Source: Candidatus Halobonum tyrrellensis G22
Lineage (GTDB): Archaea > Halobacteriota > Halobacteria > Halobacteriales > Haloferacaceae
DNA: 64,000 nt
Direction of reading: 5' to 3'
Assembly: GCF_000495475.1 (NCBI RefSeq)
Contig: NZ_ASGZ01000002.1
Location: 1-64,000, forward strand
The notes under the pieces were generated by a model that did no database searches, had not been told where the DNA came from, and saw only the letters and a program-made list of their open reading frames with translations. Positions 45,285-54,091 of this stretch are shown piece after piece; positions within the stretch are counted from its first letter, which is position 1, and each line of letters opens with the position of its first letter. The translations under genes and the position numbers were made by a program.

Positions 45285-46571
45285 GTGCCAGACGACAACG
45301 TTCGAGACCGCGGGACGACGCGGCGCGAGTACCTGAAGTACGGCGGTGCGGTCGCAGGCGGCGGGTTCCTCGCGGGCTGTTCGAGCGGCGGCGGCGGATC
45401 GACGACCGGCGCGGAGTCGACCACCGCGGACGCGACGGGGACCGATGCGGCCGAGACGACCGCGGACGCGACGGGGACCGACGCGGAGTCGACCGCCGAG
45501 ACGGCCGCGGGCGACAGCTACACCGTGTCGATGTCGCCGGTCGGCGAGGTGGAGTTCCCCGCCGTCCCGGAGAACGTGATGGTGTACAGCCAGCTGTACG
45601 CCGACATGGCGGTGGCGTACGGCGCGGGCGACGCGGTCAACTCGATCGGGTTCAGCGCCGACGCCGCGGGGGCGCTGACCGCCTACTACGCGAAACTCGA
45701 CGGCGTCGAGTTCGACCGCGAGGGGCTCGCGCAACTCAACAGCGGCGGGTCGGGGAACATCCAGGTGTCGAAGGAACTGCTGTACGAACTCGACTCGGAC
45801 CTCCACCTGATGGACCCCGCGCTGATGCTGTCGTTCGACGGCTGGGAGATGGCCGACATCGAGGAGGTCCGCGAGAACGTCGCGCCGTGGTTCGGCAACG
45901 TCTACAGCCGGCGGAACACCGAACCGCCCGAGCCGTACCGCGACGACTACGAGTACTACACGCTCTGGGAGATCGCGGACAAGGTGTCGCAGGTGTTCCA
46001 ACAGCGGTCGCGCTACGAGGAACTCGCGTCGATCCACGACGGGATGCTCTCTGAGATCGAGTCGAACCTGCCGGCGGAGGAGGAGCGGCCCGCGGTGGGT
46101 TCGGTGCTGTACATGAGCGAGACGTTCTACCCCTCGAAGATCAACACCGAGGGGTTCGCCACCGCGCACGTCCGGCCGCTCGGCGCGAACGACGCGTTCG
46201 TCGGCGAGGACGTGACCTACGAGACGTCGTACGACTTCGAGACGCTCCTGGAGATCGACCCGGACGTGATCCTCCACCGCTACGGCGTCGGCGACTACTA
46301 CGACGTGAGCGCGATCCGCGAGGAGATCGCGGACCACCCCGTCGGCGGCCAGTTGTCCGCCATCGAGAACGACCGCTTTTACGCCTCGGCCGACCCGGTG
46401 CAGGGGCCGCTGATGAACCTGTTCCAGTTGGAGATGACCGCCAAACAGCTCTACCCCGAGCAGTTCGGCGAGTGGCCCGAGTACGACGGCGGAGCGTACC
46501 CCGAGATTCCCGAGGGAGAGCGACTGTTCGACCGCTCGCGCGTCGCGTCGATCGTGAACGGGGAGGCCTGA
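45285..46571 (+). CDS. Iron-siderophore ABC transporter lipoprotein SBP 2
   Basis: A 428-residue Tat lipoprotein substrate-binding protein. The signal is TTRREYLKYGGAVAGGGFLAGC. A Thr/Ala/Asp linker contains two copies of the phrase TADATGTDA. The mature body has FNLDP-like DSDLHLMDPALM, DYEYYTLWEIADKVSQVF and the paralogue ending NLFQLEMTAKQLYPEQFGEW then LFDRSRVASIVNG. It begins with GTG. Divergent from SBP 1, with an iron box immediately upstream. It would deliver ferric siderophore to the FecCD-type permease at 51.8 kb. Confidence 0.85.
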   Translation: MPDDNVRDRGTTRREYLKYGGAVAGGGFLAGCSSGGGGSTTGAESTTADATGTDAAETTADATGTDAESTAETAAGDSYTVSMSPVGEVEFPAVPENVMVYSQLYADMAVAYGAGDAVNSIGFSADAAGALTAYYAKLDGVEFDREGLAQLNSGGSGNIQVSKELLYELDSDLHLMDPALMLSFDGWEMADIEEVRENVAPWFGNVYSRRNTEPPEPYRDDYEYYTLWEIADKVSQVFQQRSRYEELASIHDGMLSEIESNLPAEEERPAVGSVLYMSETFYPSKINTEGFATAHVRPLGANDAFVGEDVTYETSYDFETLLEIDPDVILHRYGVGDYYDVSAIREEIADHPVGGQLSAIENDRFYASADPVQGPLMNLFQLEMTAKQLYPEQFGEWPEYDGGAYPEIPEGERLFDRSRVASIVNGEA

Positions 46572-46592
46572 CGAGTCGACTCCCGGCCGCTG

Positions 46593-46644
46593 TTTTAGGC
46601 TGGCCAAAAGATCGGAACCCCTATTAATAATTAGGCGGGCCTAA
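46593..46644. promoter_or_regulatory. Iron boxes C and D with TATA between them
   Basis: TTTTAGGCTGGCCAAAA (46593-46609) and TTAGGCGGGCCTAA (46631-46644) flank the TATA-like CTATTAATAAT (46621-46631). Box D ends 5 nt before SBP 3 ATG. A repressor on both would block the transcription machinery. Confidence 0.7.
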
Positions 46645-46649
46645 ACCGC

Positions 46650-47906
46650 ATGGTACGAGACGACGAAGCGCGACCGGGGCACACCCGACGCGACTGGATG
46701 AAGTACGGCGGCGCGCTCGTCGCCGGCGGCCTGCTCACCGGCTGTACGGGCGGCGACTCCGAGTCCACGCCCACCGGGGCGGCGGCGGAGGCGACCACCG
46801 GCGAACCGGTTACGGCGACGCCCGCCGACGCGGCCGCGGAGACCACGGCGGAGTCGACCGAGAGCGGTTCCTACGAGGCGTGTCTCTCGCCCGCCGGCTG
46901 CGTCGAGTTCGCGGAGCCGCCGGGGAGCGTGCTCACGATCCTCCCCCACCACGCGGACATGGCGACCGCGGCCGGCCACGGAGATGCAGTCGACGCGATG
47001 CTGTACAACCCCGGCTACAACGGGACGATCTGGAGCAAGTTCCTCGAACGCCTCCCCGGCGTCTCCGTCGAGTGGGCCGACCTCCCCGGGGAGTGGAACC
47101 CGAGCAAGGAGTTCCTCTACGAACTCGACGCCGACCTCCACCTTGACGACCCCGCGTACATGACGACGATGGACGCCTGGACCGCCGGCGACATCACGGA
47201 GGTCACCGAGAACGTCGGCCCGTGGTTCGGCAACACCTTCAGCAACGCCAACAAGCAGCCGCCGGGCGAGTGGGCGGAGGGGTACGAGTACTACACGCTG
47301 TGGGAGATATTCGAGCGGGTCGCGCAGGTGTTCCGAGCCGAGGAGCGGTACACGGCACTCAAGCGCGTCCACGACGAGATGCTCTCGACGGTCGAGTCGA
47401 ACCTCCCGTCCGAGGACGAGCGGCCATCGGTCGCTATGATCATCCTCTCGCAGGCGGAGGACAGCATGTGGGTGTACGCGCTCAACGGTCCGGGATTCCT
47501 AACCGCTCACACCCGGCCGCTGGGTGCGACCGACGTGTTCGCCGACGTCGAGACCGAGTCGACGGTCGGATACGAGGGACTCCTGGAGGCCGACCCCGAC
47601 GTGATCCTGTGTCTCGCGGGGATGTCAGACCAACGCCACGTCTCGAAGACCCGCGAGCGGTTCGAGGACGACCCGACGGCGCAGTCGGTGTCGGCAGTGG
47701 AGGACGAACGGATCTACACCCAGGGCGGGCGGAACCAGGGCCCGCTGATGAACCTGTTCCAGACCGAGATGGCGGCGAAACAGCTCTACCCCGAACAGTT
47801 CGGCGAGTGGCCCACCTACACCGAGGGACCGTACCCCGAGATCCCCCCGGAGGAACAGTTGTTCGACCGCGAACGGGTCGCGGACATCGTGACCGGAGCG
47901 ACCTAA
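46650..47906 (+). CDS. Iron-siderophore ABC transporter lipoprotein SBP 3
   Basis: A 418-residue Tat lipoprotein SBP with signal RRDWMKYGGALVAGGLLTGC and a Thr/Ala linker. It shares ELDADLHLDDPAYM, GYEYYTLWEIFERVAQVF, NLFQTEMAAKQLYPEQFGEW and LFDRERVADIV with its paralogues. It starts an operon: SBP 4 follows its stop by 2 nt. Two iron boxes flank the promoter. Ligand is probably a ferric siderophore; differences in the pocket between paralogues suggest different siderophores. Confidence 0.85.
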   Translation: MVRDDEARPGHTRRDWMKYGGALVAGGLLTGCTGGDSESTPTGAAAEATTGEPVTATPADAAAETTAESTESGSYEACLSPAGCVEFAEPPGSVLTILPHHADMATAAGHGDAVDAMLYNPGYNGTIWSKFLERLPGVSVEWADLPGEWNPSKEFLYELDADLHLDDPAYMTTMDAWTAGDITEVTENVGPWFGNTFSNANKQPPGEWAEGYEYYTLWEIFERVAQVFRAEERYTALKRVHDEMLSTVESNLPSEDERPSVAMIILSQAEDSMWVYALNGPGFLTAHTRPLGATDVFADVETESTVGYEGLLEADPDVILCLAGMSDQRHVSKTRERFEDDPTAQSVSAVEDERIYTQGGRNQGPLMNLFQTEMAAKQLYPEQFGEWPTYTEGPYPEIPPEEQLFDRERVADIVTGAT

Positions 47907-47908
47907 CT

Positions 47909-49189
47909 ATGAACGACGACACCACCCGGCGCGAGTACGTGAAGTACGGCGGGGCGGTGGTCGGAGCCGGCATCCTCGCGGGCTGTTCGGGCGACGGCGG
48001 GGAGTCGACGACGGGGTCGGACGCGACCGAGTCGGCCGACCCGACCGATCCGGCGACCGAGTCGGCGACGGCGCCCGCGACCGACACGCCCGACGGCGGT
48101 GACGACGGGACCGGGGAGGAGTCGTACGCGGTGACGATGTCGCCCGTCGGCACCGTCGAGTTCGACGCGGTGCCGACGAACTTCCTGACGTACTACCCGC
48201 TATCGGCGGGAACCGCCGTCGCGCTGGGTCACGGCGACTCCATCAACGCCATCGGGTACGACAAACAGCTGTTCGGCGACACGGTCGACTACTACTACGA
48301 CAGCCTCGACGGCGTCTCGTTCGACTGGGAGGGGCTCGGCCGCGTCACGCCGAGCGGCGACCCCGGGTCGCTCGACGCGGAACTGTTCTACGAACTCGAC
48401 AGCGACGTTCACTTCCTCGACCCGTGTCTCCTCCGGAGCAGTTCGTTCGGGTGGAGCGAGAGCGAAATCGACGCGCTGGCCGAGGACATCGGCCCGTGGT
48501 TCGGCAACTACTACAGCCGGACCGACGCTCGGCCGCCGGAGCCGTGCCGCGACGACTACGAGTACTACTCACTGTGGGAGTACATCGGCAAGATCGCCGC
48601 CGTGCTCCGGGAGGGGGAGCGGTACCGGGCGTTCAGGTCGCTACACGGGGAGGTCATCGGGCGGATCGAGTCGGCGCTGCCGCCCGAGTCTGAGCGACCG
48701 ACGGTCGCGGTCGTCGCCTACAGCGGCGGGACGTTCTGGCCGTACGACTTCACGGGTGACGGCTACCTCTGGGCGCACGTCCGCCCGTTCGGGGTGACGA
48801 ACGCGTTCACGACCACCGATGTCGCTCCCGGCGCGGACGGCTCGTACGACTACGAGGCGCTGGTGGAGGCGGAGCCGGACATCGTCTTGCGCTACTGGGG
48901 GACCGCGCTCGGCGACTCGTTCCTCGACAACCGCGCGGAGGTGCTCGGAGACGCGCTCGCGTCCGAGGTGCCCGCGTTCCGGAACGGGCGGTACTACGCG
49001 TCGGGCAACGGGATGCAGGGGCCGGTCACGAACCTCTATCAACTGGAGATGACCGCGAAGCAACTGTTCCCCGAGCGGTTCGGCGAGTGGCCCGGCTACG
49101 GGGACGGCGAGTCGTACCCCGCGATCCCCGAAGGCGAGCGGCTGTTCGACCGCGAGCGGGTCGTGAGCATCGTGAACGGGGATCTCTGA
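47909..49189 (+). CDS. Iron-siderophore ABC transporter lipoprotein SBP 4
   Basis: A 426-residue Tat lipoprotein SBP. The signal TTRREYVKYGGAVVGAGILAGC is encoded by a 60-bp stretch identical to that of SBP 5. The linker is Thr/Ala/Asp-rich. The body has DSDVHFLDPCLL, DYEYYSLWEYIGKIAAVL, NLYQLEMTAKQLFPERFGEW and LFDRERVVSIVNG. ATG 47909 is 2 nt from the SBP 3 stop, and no iron box intervenes, so it is the second gene of that operon. A Shine-Dalgarno is not obvious. Confidence 0.85.
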   Translation: MNDDTTRREYVKYGGAVVGAGILAGCSGDGGESTTGSDATESADPTDPATESATAPATDTPDGGDDGTGEESYAVTMSPVGTVEFDAVPTNFLTYYPLSAGTAVALGHGDSINAIGYDKQLFGDTVDYYYDSLDGVSFDWEGLGRVTPSGDPGSLDAELFYELDSDVHFLDPCLLRSSSFGWSESEIDALAEDIGPWFGNYYSRTDARPPEPCRDDYEYYSLWEYIGKIAAVLREGERYRAFRSLHGEVIGRIESALPPESERPTVAVVAYSGGTFWPYDFTGDGYLWAHVRPFGVTNAFTTTDVAPGADGSYDYEALVEAEPDIVLRYWGTALGDSFLDNRAEVLGDALASEVPAFRNGRYYASGNGMQGPVTNLYQLEMTAKQLFPERFGEWPGYGDGESYPAIPEGERLFDRERVVSIVNGDL

Positions 49190-49250
49190 CGGGACACCGC
49201 CGGCGGCTCCCCCCGCGGCGAGCCGGGGAGATAGGAACCACTATCACGGA

Positions 49251-49264
49251 TTAGGCGAGCCTAA
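49251..49264. promoter_or_regulatory. Iron box E
   Basis: Perfect-arm palindrome TTAGGCGAGCCTAA, identical to box G, ending 5 nt before SBP 5 GTG. An upstream GGAACCACTATCACGGA patch resembles the promoter segments before boxes D and G. Confidence 0.7.
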
Positions 49265-49269
49265 GAATC

Positions 49270-50544
49270 GTGCCATCGAACGACACCGACGAGCAGGACG
49301 CGACGCGGCGCGAGTACGTGAAGTACGGCGGGGCGGTGGTCGGAGCCGGCATCCTCGCGGGCTGTGCGGGCACCGACTCGCAGTCCACGACCGAGTCGAC
49401 GCCCGCCGAGACGGCAACCGGGACCGGGACGGCAGTGACCGCCAGTCCGACCGAGACGGCGTCAACGGCCGCCGCGATGGACCCCGTCGGCGAGGTGTCG
49501 TTCGAGACGGCGCCGGAGTCGTGGGTCGGCGGGTTCGGGTTCACCGCGGACGTGTTGACCGCACTCGGCCACGCCGACGGCGTCGCGGGCATGCTCGGCC
49601 CGTCGTACTGGTTCCAGGGCTTTTACGACCGGATCGGCGTCTCGGCGCCGTCCCCCGACGAGGTGACGAAGGTCACGAGCGAGGACTGGTCGATCCTCGC
49701 CGAGGAACTGTACGAACTCGACCCCGACGTGGTGGGGGTCGACCCGAACGTGTTCCTCTATTACGGGCTCTCCACCGAGGAACTCGGGCGACTGACCGAC
49801 GAGGTCGCTCCGTTCTTCGGCAACGCCAGCCGTCGCACGCGCGTCGAGGGGTGGCCCGACTGGCCCGACGGGGCGTACGACTACTACGACATCCCATCGT
49901 TCATCCGCCGGTACGGGCGGGCGTTCGGCGAGACCGAACGGGCAGCGGCGCTCGTCGACACGTACGAACCGGCGCTGGCCGACATCACCTCGCGGGCGCC
50001 CACGGGGTCGGACCGACCCACGGTCGGCCTGCTGAACGGCCGCTACAACCCCCAGAACCGCGACGGGTTCGTCGTCTACGACCCGGCGTCCGAGATCGAC
50101 AGGACGTACGGGAAGAAACAGTACCGCGACCTGAACGTCCGCGACGCGTTCGCGGGCGTATACGACGGCCAGTCGAGCGTCACCGTCGGCTACGAAGCGC
50201 TGCTCGAACACGACCCCGACGTGATCGTCTTCCACCTCGGCGTCTCCCACCGCGACCTCGGCGGGGAGAACTACGTCCAGCCGACGGTCGACCTCCTGTA
50301 CGACAACTCGGTCACGAGCCAGGTCACCGCCGTCGAGGAGGACGCGCTCTACGTCGGCGGAACGCCGTACCAGGGACCGATCGTCAACCTCTTCCAGACC
50401 GAGATGACCGCCAAACAGCTCTACCCCGACGAGTTCGGCGCGTGGCCGGGGTTCTCGGCGGGGGAGTCGTACCCGGATATCCCCGCCGACGAACGGCTGT
50501 TCGACCGCGAGCGACTGGCCGCCATCGTCGCCGGCGACCGCTGA
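49270..50544 (+). CDS. Iron-siderophore ABC transporter lipoprotein SBP 5
   Basis: A 424-residue Tat lipoprotein SBP starting with GTG. Signal ATRREYVKYGGAVVGAGILAGC, Thr/Ala linker, then the TroA-like body: ELDPDVVGVDPNVFL, RRYGRAFGETERAAALVDTY, NLFQTEMTAKQLYPDEFGAW and LFDRERLAAIVAG. It is the most divergent in the middle region although its signal-peptide DNA is identical to SBP 4 over 60 bp. It has its own promoter and iron box. Confidence 0.85.
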   Translation: MPSNDTDEQDATRREYVKYGGAVVGAGILAGCAGTDSQSTTESTPAETATGTGTAVTASPTETASTAAAMDPVGEVSFETAPESWVGGFGFTADVLTALGHADGVAGMLGPSYWFQGFYDRIGVSAPSPDEVTKVTSEDWSILAEELYELDPDVVGVDPNVFLYYGLSTEELGRLTDEVAPFFGNASRRTRVEGWPDWPDGAYDYYDIPSFIRRYGRAFGETERAAALVDTYEPALADITSRAPTGSDRPTVGLLNGRYNPQNRDGFVVYDPASEIDRTYGKKQYRDLNVRDAFAGVYDGQSSVTVGYEALLEHDPDVIVFHLGVSHRDLGGENYVQPTVDLLYDNSVTSQVTAVEEDALYVGGTPYQGPIVNLFQTEMTAKQLYPDEFGAWPGFSAGESYPDIPADERLFDRERLAAIVAGDR

Positions 50545-50608
50545 CCGGCCGCCCGAACGGCGGAGAGTGACCGAGGCGGCATCAGCGATGGAAAACCCAC
50601 ACGTTCGA

Positions 50609-50658
50609 TTTAGGACAGCCGAAAATGGGAAGTCCTATTAACGATTAGGCGAGCCTAA
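50609..50658. promoter_or_regulatory. Iron boxes F and G
   Basis: TTTAGGACAGCCGAA (50609-50623) and TTAGGCGAGCCTAA (50645-50658) flank a TATA-like CCTATTAAC (50634-50642), the same layout as boxes C and D. Box G ends 5 nt before ATG 50664. Confidence 0.7.
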
Positions 50659-50663
50659 CAGTC

Positions 50664-50795
50664 ATGACACCGGACGACACCGACGAAGACCATCCGACGG
50701 ACGGCGGGGACGGGGCGGGCGGCGGTCCCGCCGCGCGCACCGCCCGCACGGGGAGGGGAGACGCGGGCACCGACACCGGCGACGGGGCGCTCTGA
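50664..50795 (+). CDS. Candidate 43-residue small ORF heading the transport operon
   Basis: ATG 50664 lies 5 nt after iron box G, the same spacing as the starts of SBP 3 and SBP 5 from their boxes, so it is the expected leaderless start. The peptide is Asp/Gly-rich and acidic at first (TPDDTDEDHPTDGG). The stop is 2 nt before the FAD-oxidoreductase GTG. It could be a genuine micro-protein, or a leader for coupled translation. Confidence 0.5.
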   Translation: MTPDDTDEDHPTDGGDGAGGGPAARTARTGRGDAGTDTGDGAL

Positions 50796-50797
50796 CG

Positions 50798-51793
50798 GTG
50801 AGCGACCGAGGGCGGGGGGGACCGACCGACGGCGACGCCGGACAGGGGGCCGGGTCCGGATCCGAGGCGACCGACTACGACCGCGACGTGGTCGTCGTCG
50901 GCGGGGGACCGGCGGGCTGTTCGGCGGGCGTGTTCACCGCCAGGGACGGGCTCGACACCGTCGTCTTCGACCGGGGACGCTCGTCGATCCAGCGGTGTGC
51001 GTACCTGGAGAACTACCTCGGCTTCCCCGGCGGGGTCGACATCGAGACGCTGTACGGCCTGATGCACGACCACGCCGAGGCGGCGGGCTGTGACGTGGTC
51101 GCGGACGTGGTCGAGTCGGTCGAGCGCGCCGACGAGGGGGGACCGGGAGGGTTCGTCGTCCACCTCGGGGAGGGCGACCCCGTCACGGCGCGGCGCGTCG
51201 TGGCCGCGACCCGCTACGACGGCGAGTACATGCGCGGACTCGACGACGACGACGCGATGTTCGAGACGCACGACCACGGCGACGAGACCCACGAACAGTT
51301 CGACACGGCGTACGCCGACGACGACGGCACGACGCCGGTCGAGGGGCTGTACGTCGCCTCGCCGTCGGCGGAGGCGAACCGACAGGCGGTCATGGCCGCC
51401 GGTCGGGGCGCGCGCGTCGCGGTGACGCTGGTCGAGGCGGTCCGCCGCGAGCGGGGGTACCCCGAGGCGCTGGCGAACCACTACGACTGGCGACGGCGGG
51501 AGGCGGAGCTGTCGGGCGAGTGGGCCGACCGCGACCGCTGGCGGGAGTACGTCGACGGGCGGATCCCCGACGACGCGGACCTCGACGACGACCGCCGGGT
51601 CGAACTGCGCGAGCGGGCGATCGACCGCCGGTTCGACCAGTACCTCGACGACGACGAGGTCGACCGCCGGACCCGAGCGGGCCACGAGCGGCTGCTCGAA
51701 CACGTCGACGACGACGCGATCGTGGCGGCCGCCCGCGAGATCGAAGCCGAACGCGGGACGACGCCCGCGGAGTCGGCCGGGGGAGGTGAGTGA
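50798..51793 (+). CDS. FAD-dependent pyridine-nucleotide oxidoreductase, thioredoxin-reductase-like
   Basis: A 331-residue protein with an N-terminal FAD Rossmann motif VVVVGGGPAGCSAG (31-44) and CAYLENYLGFPGGVDI (67-82), typical of thioredoxin-reductase-like enzymes, then a GLYVASPSAEANRQAVMAAG FAD-contact segment. The redox-active CxxC is missing and the NADPH domain is not clear. The C-terminal third is acidic and helical. Its place between iron box and permease suggests a ferric-siderophore reductase or siderophore-modifying enzyme (inference). GTG start follows a small ORF by 2 nt. Confidence 0.72.
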   Translation: MSDRGRGGPTDGDAGQGAGSGSEATDYDRDVVVVGGGPAGCSAGVFTARDGLDTVVFDRGRSSIQRCAYLENYLGFPGGVDIETLYGLMHDHAEAAGCDVVADVVESVERADEGGPGGFVVHLGEGDPVTARRVVAATRYDGEYMRGLDDDDAMFETHDHGDETHEQFDTAYADDDGTTPVEGLYVASPSAEANRQAVMAAGRGARVAVTLVEAVRRERGYPEALANHYDWRRREAELSGEWADRDRWREYVDGRIPDDADLDDDRRVELRERAIDRRFDQYLDDDEVDRRTRAGHERLLEHVDDDAIVAAAREIEAERGTTPAESAGGGE

Positions 51794-51796
51794 GCC

Positions 51797-52957
51797 GTGG
51801 CGAGCGAGTCGGTGTCGCCCGGGTCGGCCGCCGAGGACGGCCGCGACTGGCTCTGGTGGCTCGACGGGAAACTCGCGGGCGTCTGTGTCGCGAGCCTCCT
51901 GGTCGTGGTCGCCGGCGGGCTCGTCCAGGTGAGCTTCGGCGCGTACACGATGTCGATCGTCGAGGCGTGGCAGGCGGTGTTCAACCCCGACGTGCTGTTC
52001 AACGCCGACGCGTGGCGGGCGTTCCTGCTGGGGGGCGAGGTACCCGAGATGAACCGGCGGAGTCTCATCGTCTGGAACATCCGCCTGCCGCGGGTGTTCG
52101 TCGCGGCGCTCGTCGGGATGAACCTCGCAGTCTCGGGCGCCATCTTCCAAGCGATCACGCGGAACGAACTCGCGAGCCCGTTCATCCTCGGCGTCTCGTC
52201 GGGCGCGGGGTTGATGATCCTGCTCGTCCTCGTGGTGTTCTCGGGGGTGACGCTGGTGATCCCGTACGTCTTCGGCACGCTCGTGCTCGGGGTGTCGTCG
52301 CTGTTGCCGGTGATCGCCTCGCTCGGCGGCATCGGCGCGTTCCTGATCGTCTACGTGATCGCGTGGAAGAACGGCACCTCCCCGATCCGGCTGGTGCTCG
52401 CGGGCGTCATCGTGGGCACCGTCTTCCAGTCGCTCCAGACGGGGCTGTTCTTCTTCGCCGACGACCTGGGCGTGGTCCAGTCGGCCATCGCGTGGACCAC
52501 CGGGTCGCTGACCGGCACCGACTGGGAGCAGGTCCGGATGGCGGCGCCGTGGACGGTGCTGGCGATGGTGCTCGCGCTGGTGAGCGCCCGGCAGTTGAAC
52601 GTGCTCCTGCTCGGCGAGAGCACCGCGAAGGCGCTCGGCATGTCGGTCGAGAAGGTCCGGTTCGCGCTGTCGGGCGTGGCGGTGCTCGCGGCGGCCGCGA
52701 GCATCGCCGTCGCAGGCATCGTGGGCTTCGTCGGCCTGATCGTCCCGCACATGGTCCGGAACGTCGTCGGGAGCGACTACAAGAAACTCGTCGTCGGCTG
52801 CGCGTTCACCGGTCCGGCGCTGATGGTCGCGGCCGACGTCGGCGCGCGGCTGGCGTTGAACCCCGTCCAGATACCCGTCGGCATCGTGACCGGACTCGTC
52901 GGCGGGCCGTACTTCCTGTACCTGATGCGGAAACAGCAGACCATGGGTGAGATCTGA
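51797..52957 (+). CDS. FecCD-type iron-siderophore ABC permease
   Basis: A 386-residue membrane protein with about ten helices, of the BtuC/FecCD fold. Signature segments are NIRLPRVFVAALVGMNLAVSGAIFQ and FVGLIVPHMVRNVVGSDYKK (the coupling region). A 40-residue acidic N-terminus precedes the first helix. GTG 51797 starts 3 nt after the oxidoreductase stop and ends overlapping the ATPase start (TGATG). It is the only permease in the island and so probably serves all five binding proteins as a homodimer. Confidence 0.88.
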   Translation: MASESVSPGSAAEDGRDWLWWLDGKLAGVCVASLLVVVAGGLVQVSFGAYTMSIVEAWQAVFNPDVLFNADAWRAFLLGGEVPEMNRRSLIVWNIRLPRVFVAALVGMNLAVSGAIFQAITRNELASPFILGVSSGAGLMILLVLVVFSGVTLVIPYVFGTLVLGVSSLLPVIASLGGIGAFLIVYVIAWKNGTSPIRLVLAGVIVGTVFQSLQTGLFFFADDLGVVQSAIAWTTGSLTGTDWEQVRMAAPWTVLAMVLALVSARQLNVLLLGESTAKALGMSVEKVRFALSGVAVLAAAASIAVAGIVGFVGLIVPHMVRNVVGSDYKKLVVGCAFTGPALMVAADVGARLALNPVQIPVGIVTGLVGGPYFLYLMRKQQTMGEI

Positions 52958-53964
52958 TGAACGACGACTACGTCACCGAGAACTGGAACGAGACCGAGAC
53001 CGAACGCGAACCCGAGACGCGGACCGACGGCGGCGAGTCGGTGGCTGTCGCCCCCGAGACCCGCCAGCGGAGCGGGGAGTCCCCCGGCGGCCCGGACGGA
53101 CCCGGCCGCTCGGGCGAGTCCGAACGGTCGGGGTGCGAGTTCGCGGGCGAGGAGTTGGTGATCGGCTACTCCTCGGGCGAGGAGCCGGTGATCGACGGCG
53201 AGACCCTCCGGGTCGAACCCGGCGAGGTGACCGCGCTCGTGGGACCGAACGGCAGCGGGAAGAGCACCCTCCTGAAGGGGCTGGCCGACCAACTCTCGAT
53301 CCGGAACGGCCGGGTCCTCCTCGACGGGGACGACGTCTACTCGCTTTCGGCCAAGGAACTCGCGAAACGGCTGGGCCTGCTCTCACAGGAGAACGTCTCG
53401 CCGAACAGCATCCCGGTCGAGAAACTCGTCGAACACGGCCGGTACCCCCACCGCGGGTTCTTCGACTCGCTGACCGACGAGGACCGCGAGGCGATCGACC
53501 GCGCCATCTCGCTGGCGGGCGTCGACCACCTCCGCGACCGCGAGGTGGGTAGCCTCAGCGGCGGACAGAAGCAGTTGGTGTGGATCGCGATGGTGCTCGC
53601 CCAGGAGACGGACGTCCTCCTGCTCGACGAGCCGACGACGTTCCTCGACCTCCACCACCAACTCGAAGTGATGGAGATCGTCGAGACGCTGCGCGACGAG
53701 AGCGACATCACCGTGGTGGTCGTCCTCCACGACATCGACCAGGCGGCGCGGTACGCCGACCACATGGTCGCGCTCAAGGACGGCTCGATCCGCGCACAGG
53801 GCGCGCCCGACGAGATCGTCACCGAGGAACTGCTCGCCGACGTCTTCGAGATCGAGGCGGTCGTCGAACCCACCGCGTACGGCCCGCAGATCACGCCGCT
53901 CCACCCCCTCCACGACGAGCACAGCCACGGGTCGGACACCCCCCGCCCGGGCGACGGCTCGTAA
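52957..53964 (+). CDS. Iron-siderophore ABC transporter ATPase
   Basis: A 335-residue FecE/FepC-type ATPase. Walker A is GPNGSGKST (96-104), the Q-loop is SQENVSP, the signature is SLSGGQKQL (about 195), Walker B LLLDEPTTFLD (about 215-225), and the switch His is VLHDIDQAARYAD. A 60-residue acidic, disordered N-terminal extension precedes the domain, and the C-terminus ends in a His/Asp-rich tail (HPLHDEHSHG). It is co-translated with the permease. Confidence 0.9.
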   Translation: MNDDYVTENWNETETEREPETRTDGGESVAVAPETRQRSGESPGGPDGPGRSGESERSGCEFAGEELVIGYSSGEEPVIDGETLRVEPGEVTALVGPNGSGKSTLLKGLADQLSIRNGRVLLDGDDVYSLSAKELAKRLGLLSQENVSPNSIPVEKLVEHGRYPHRGFFDSLTDEDREAIDRAISLAGVDHLRDREVGSLSGGQKQLVWIAMVLAQETDVLLLDEPTTFLDLHHQLEVMEIVETLRDESDITVVVVLHDIDQAARYADHMVALKDGSIRAQGAPDEIVTEELLADVFEIEAVVEPTAYGPQITPLHPLHDEHSHGSDTPRPGDGS

Positions 53965-54070
53965 CCTCACACCCGCACCCCGCCCGGCCGCGACCCGACC
54001 GAACAGCTTCCGCCGCCCACTCGCACAGCCGCTCGACCCCGCACCGTACCCGACCGGAGGAACTATGTTG

Positions 54071-54088
54071 TTTTAGGTGTGCCTAAAA
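54071..54088. promoter_or_regulatory. Iron box H
   Basis: TTTTAGGTGTGCCTAAAA, 7-bp arms, ends 3 nt before ATG 54092. It is downstream of the ATPase gene and in front of two uncharacterised genes, so these appear to belong to the same iron regulon. Confidence 0.7.
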
Positions 54089-54091
54089 CAC

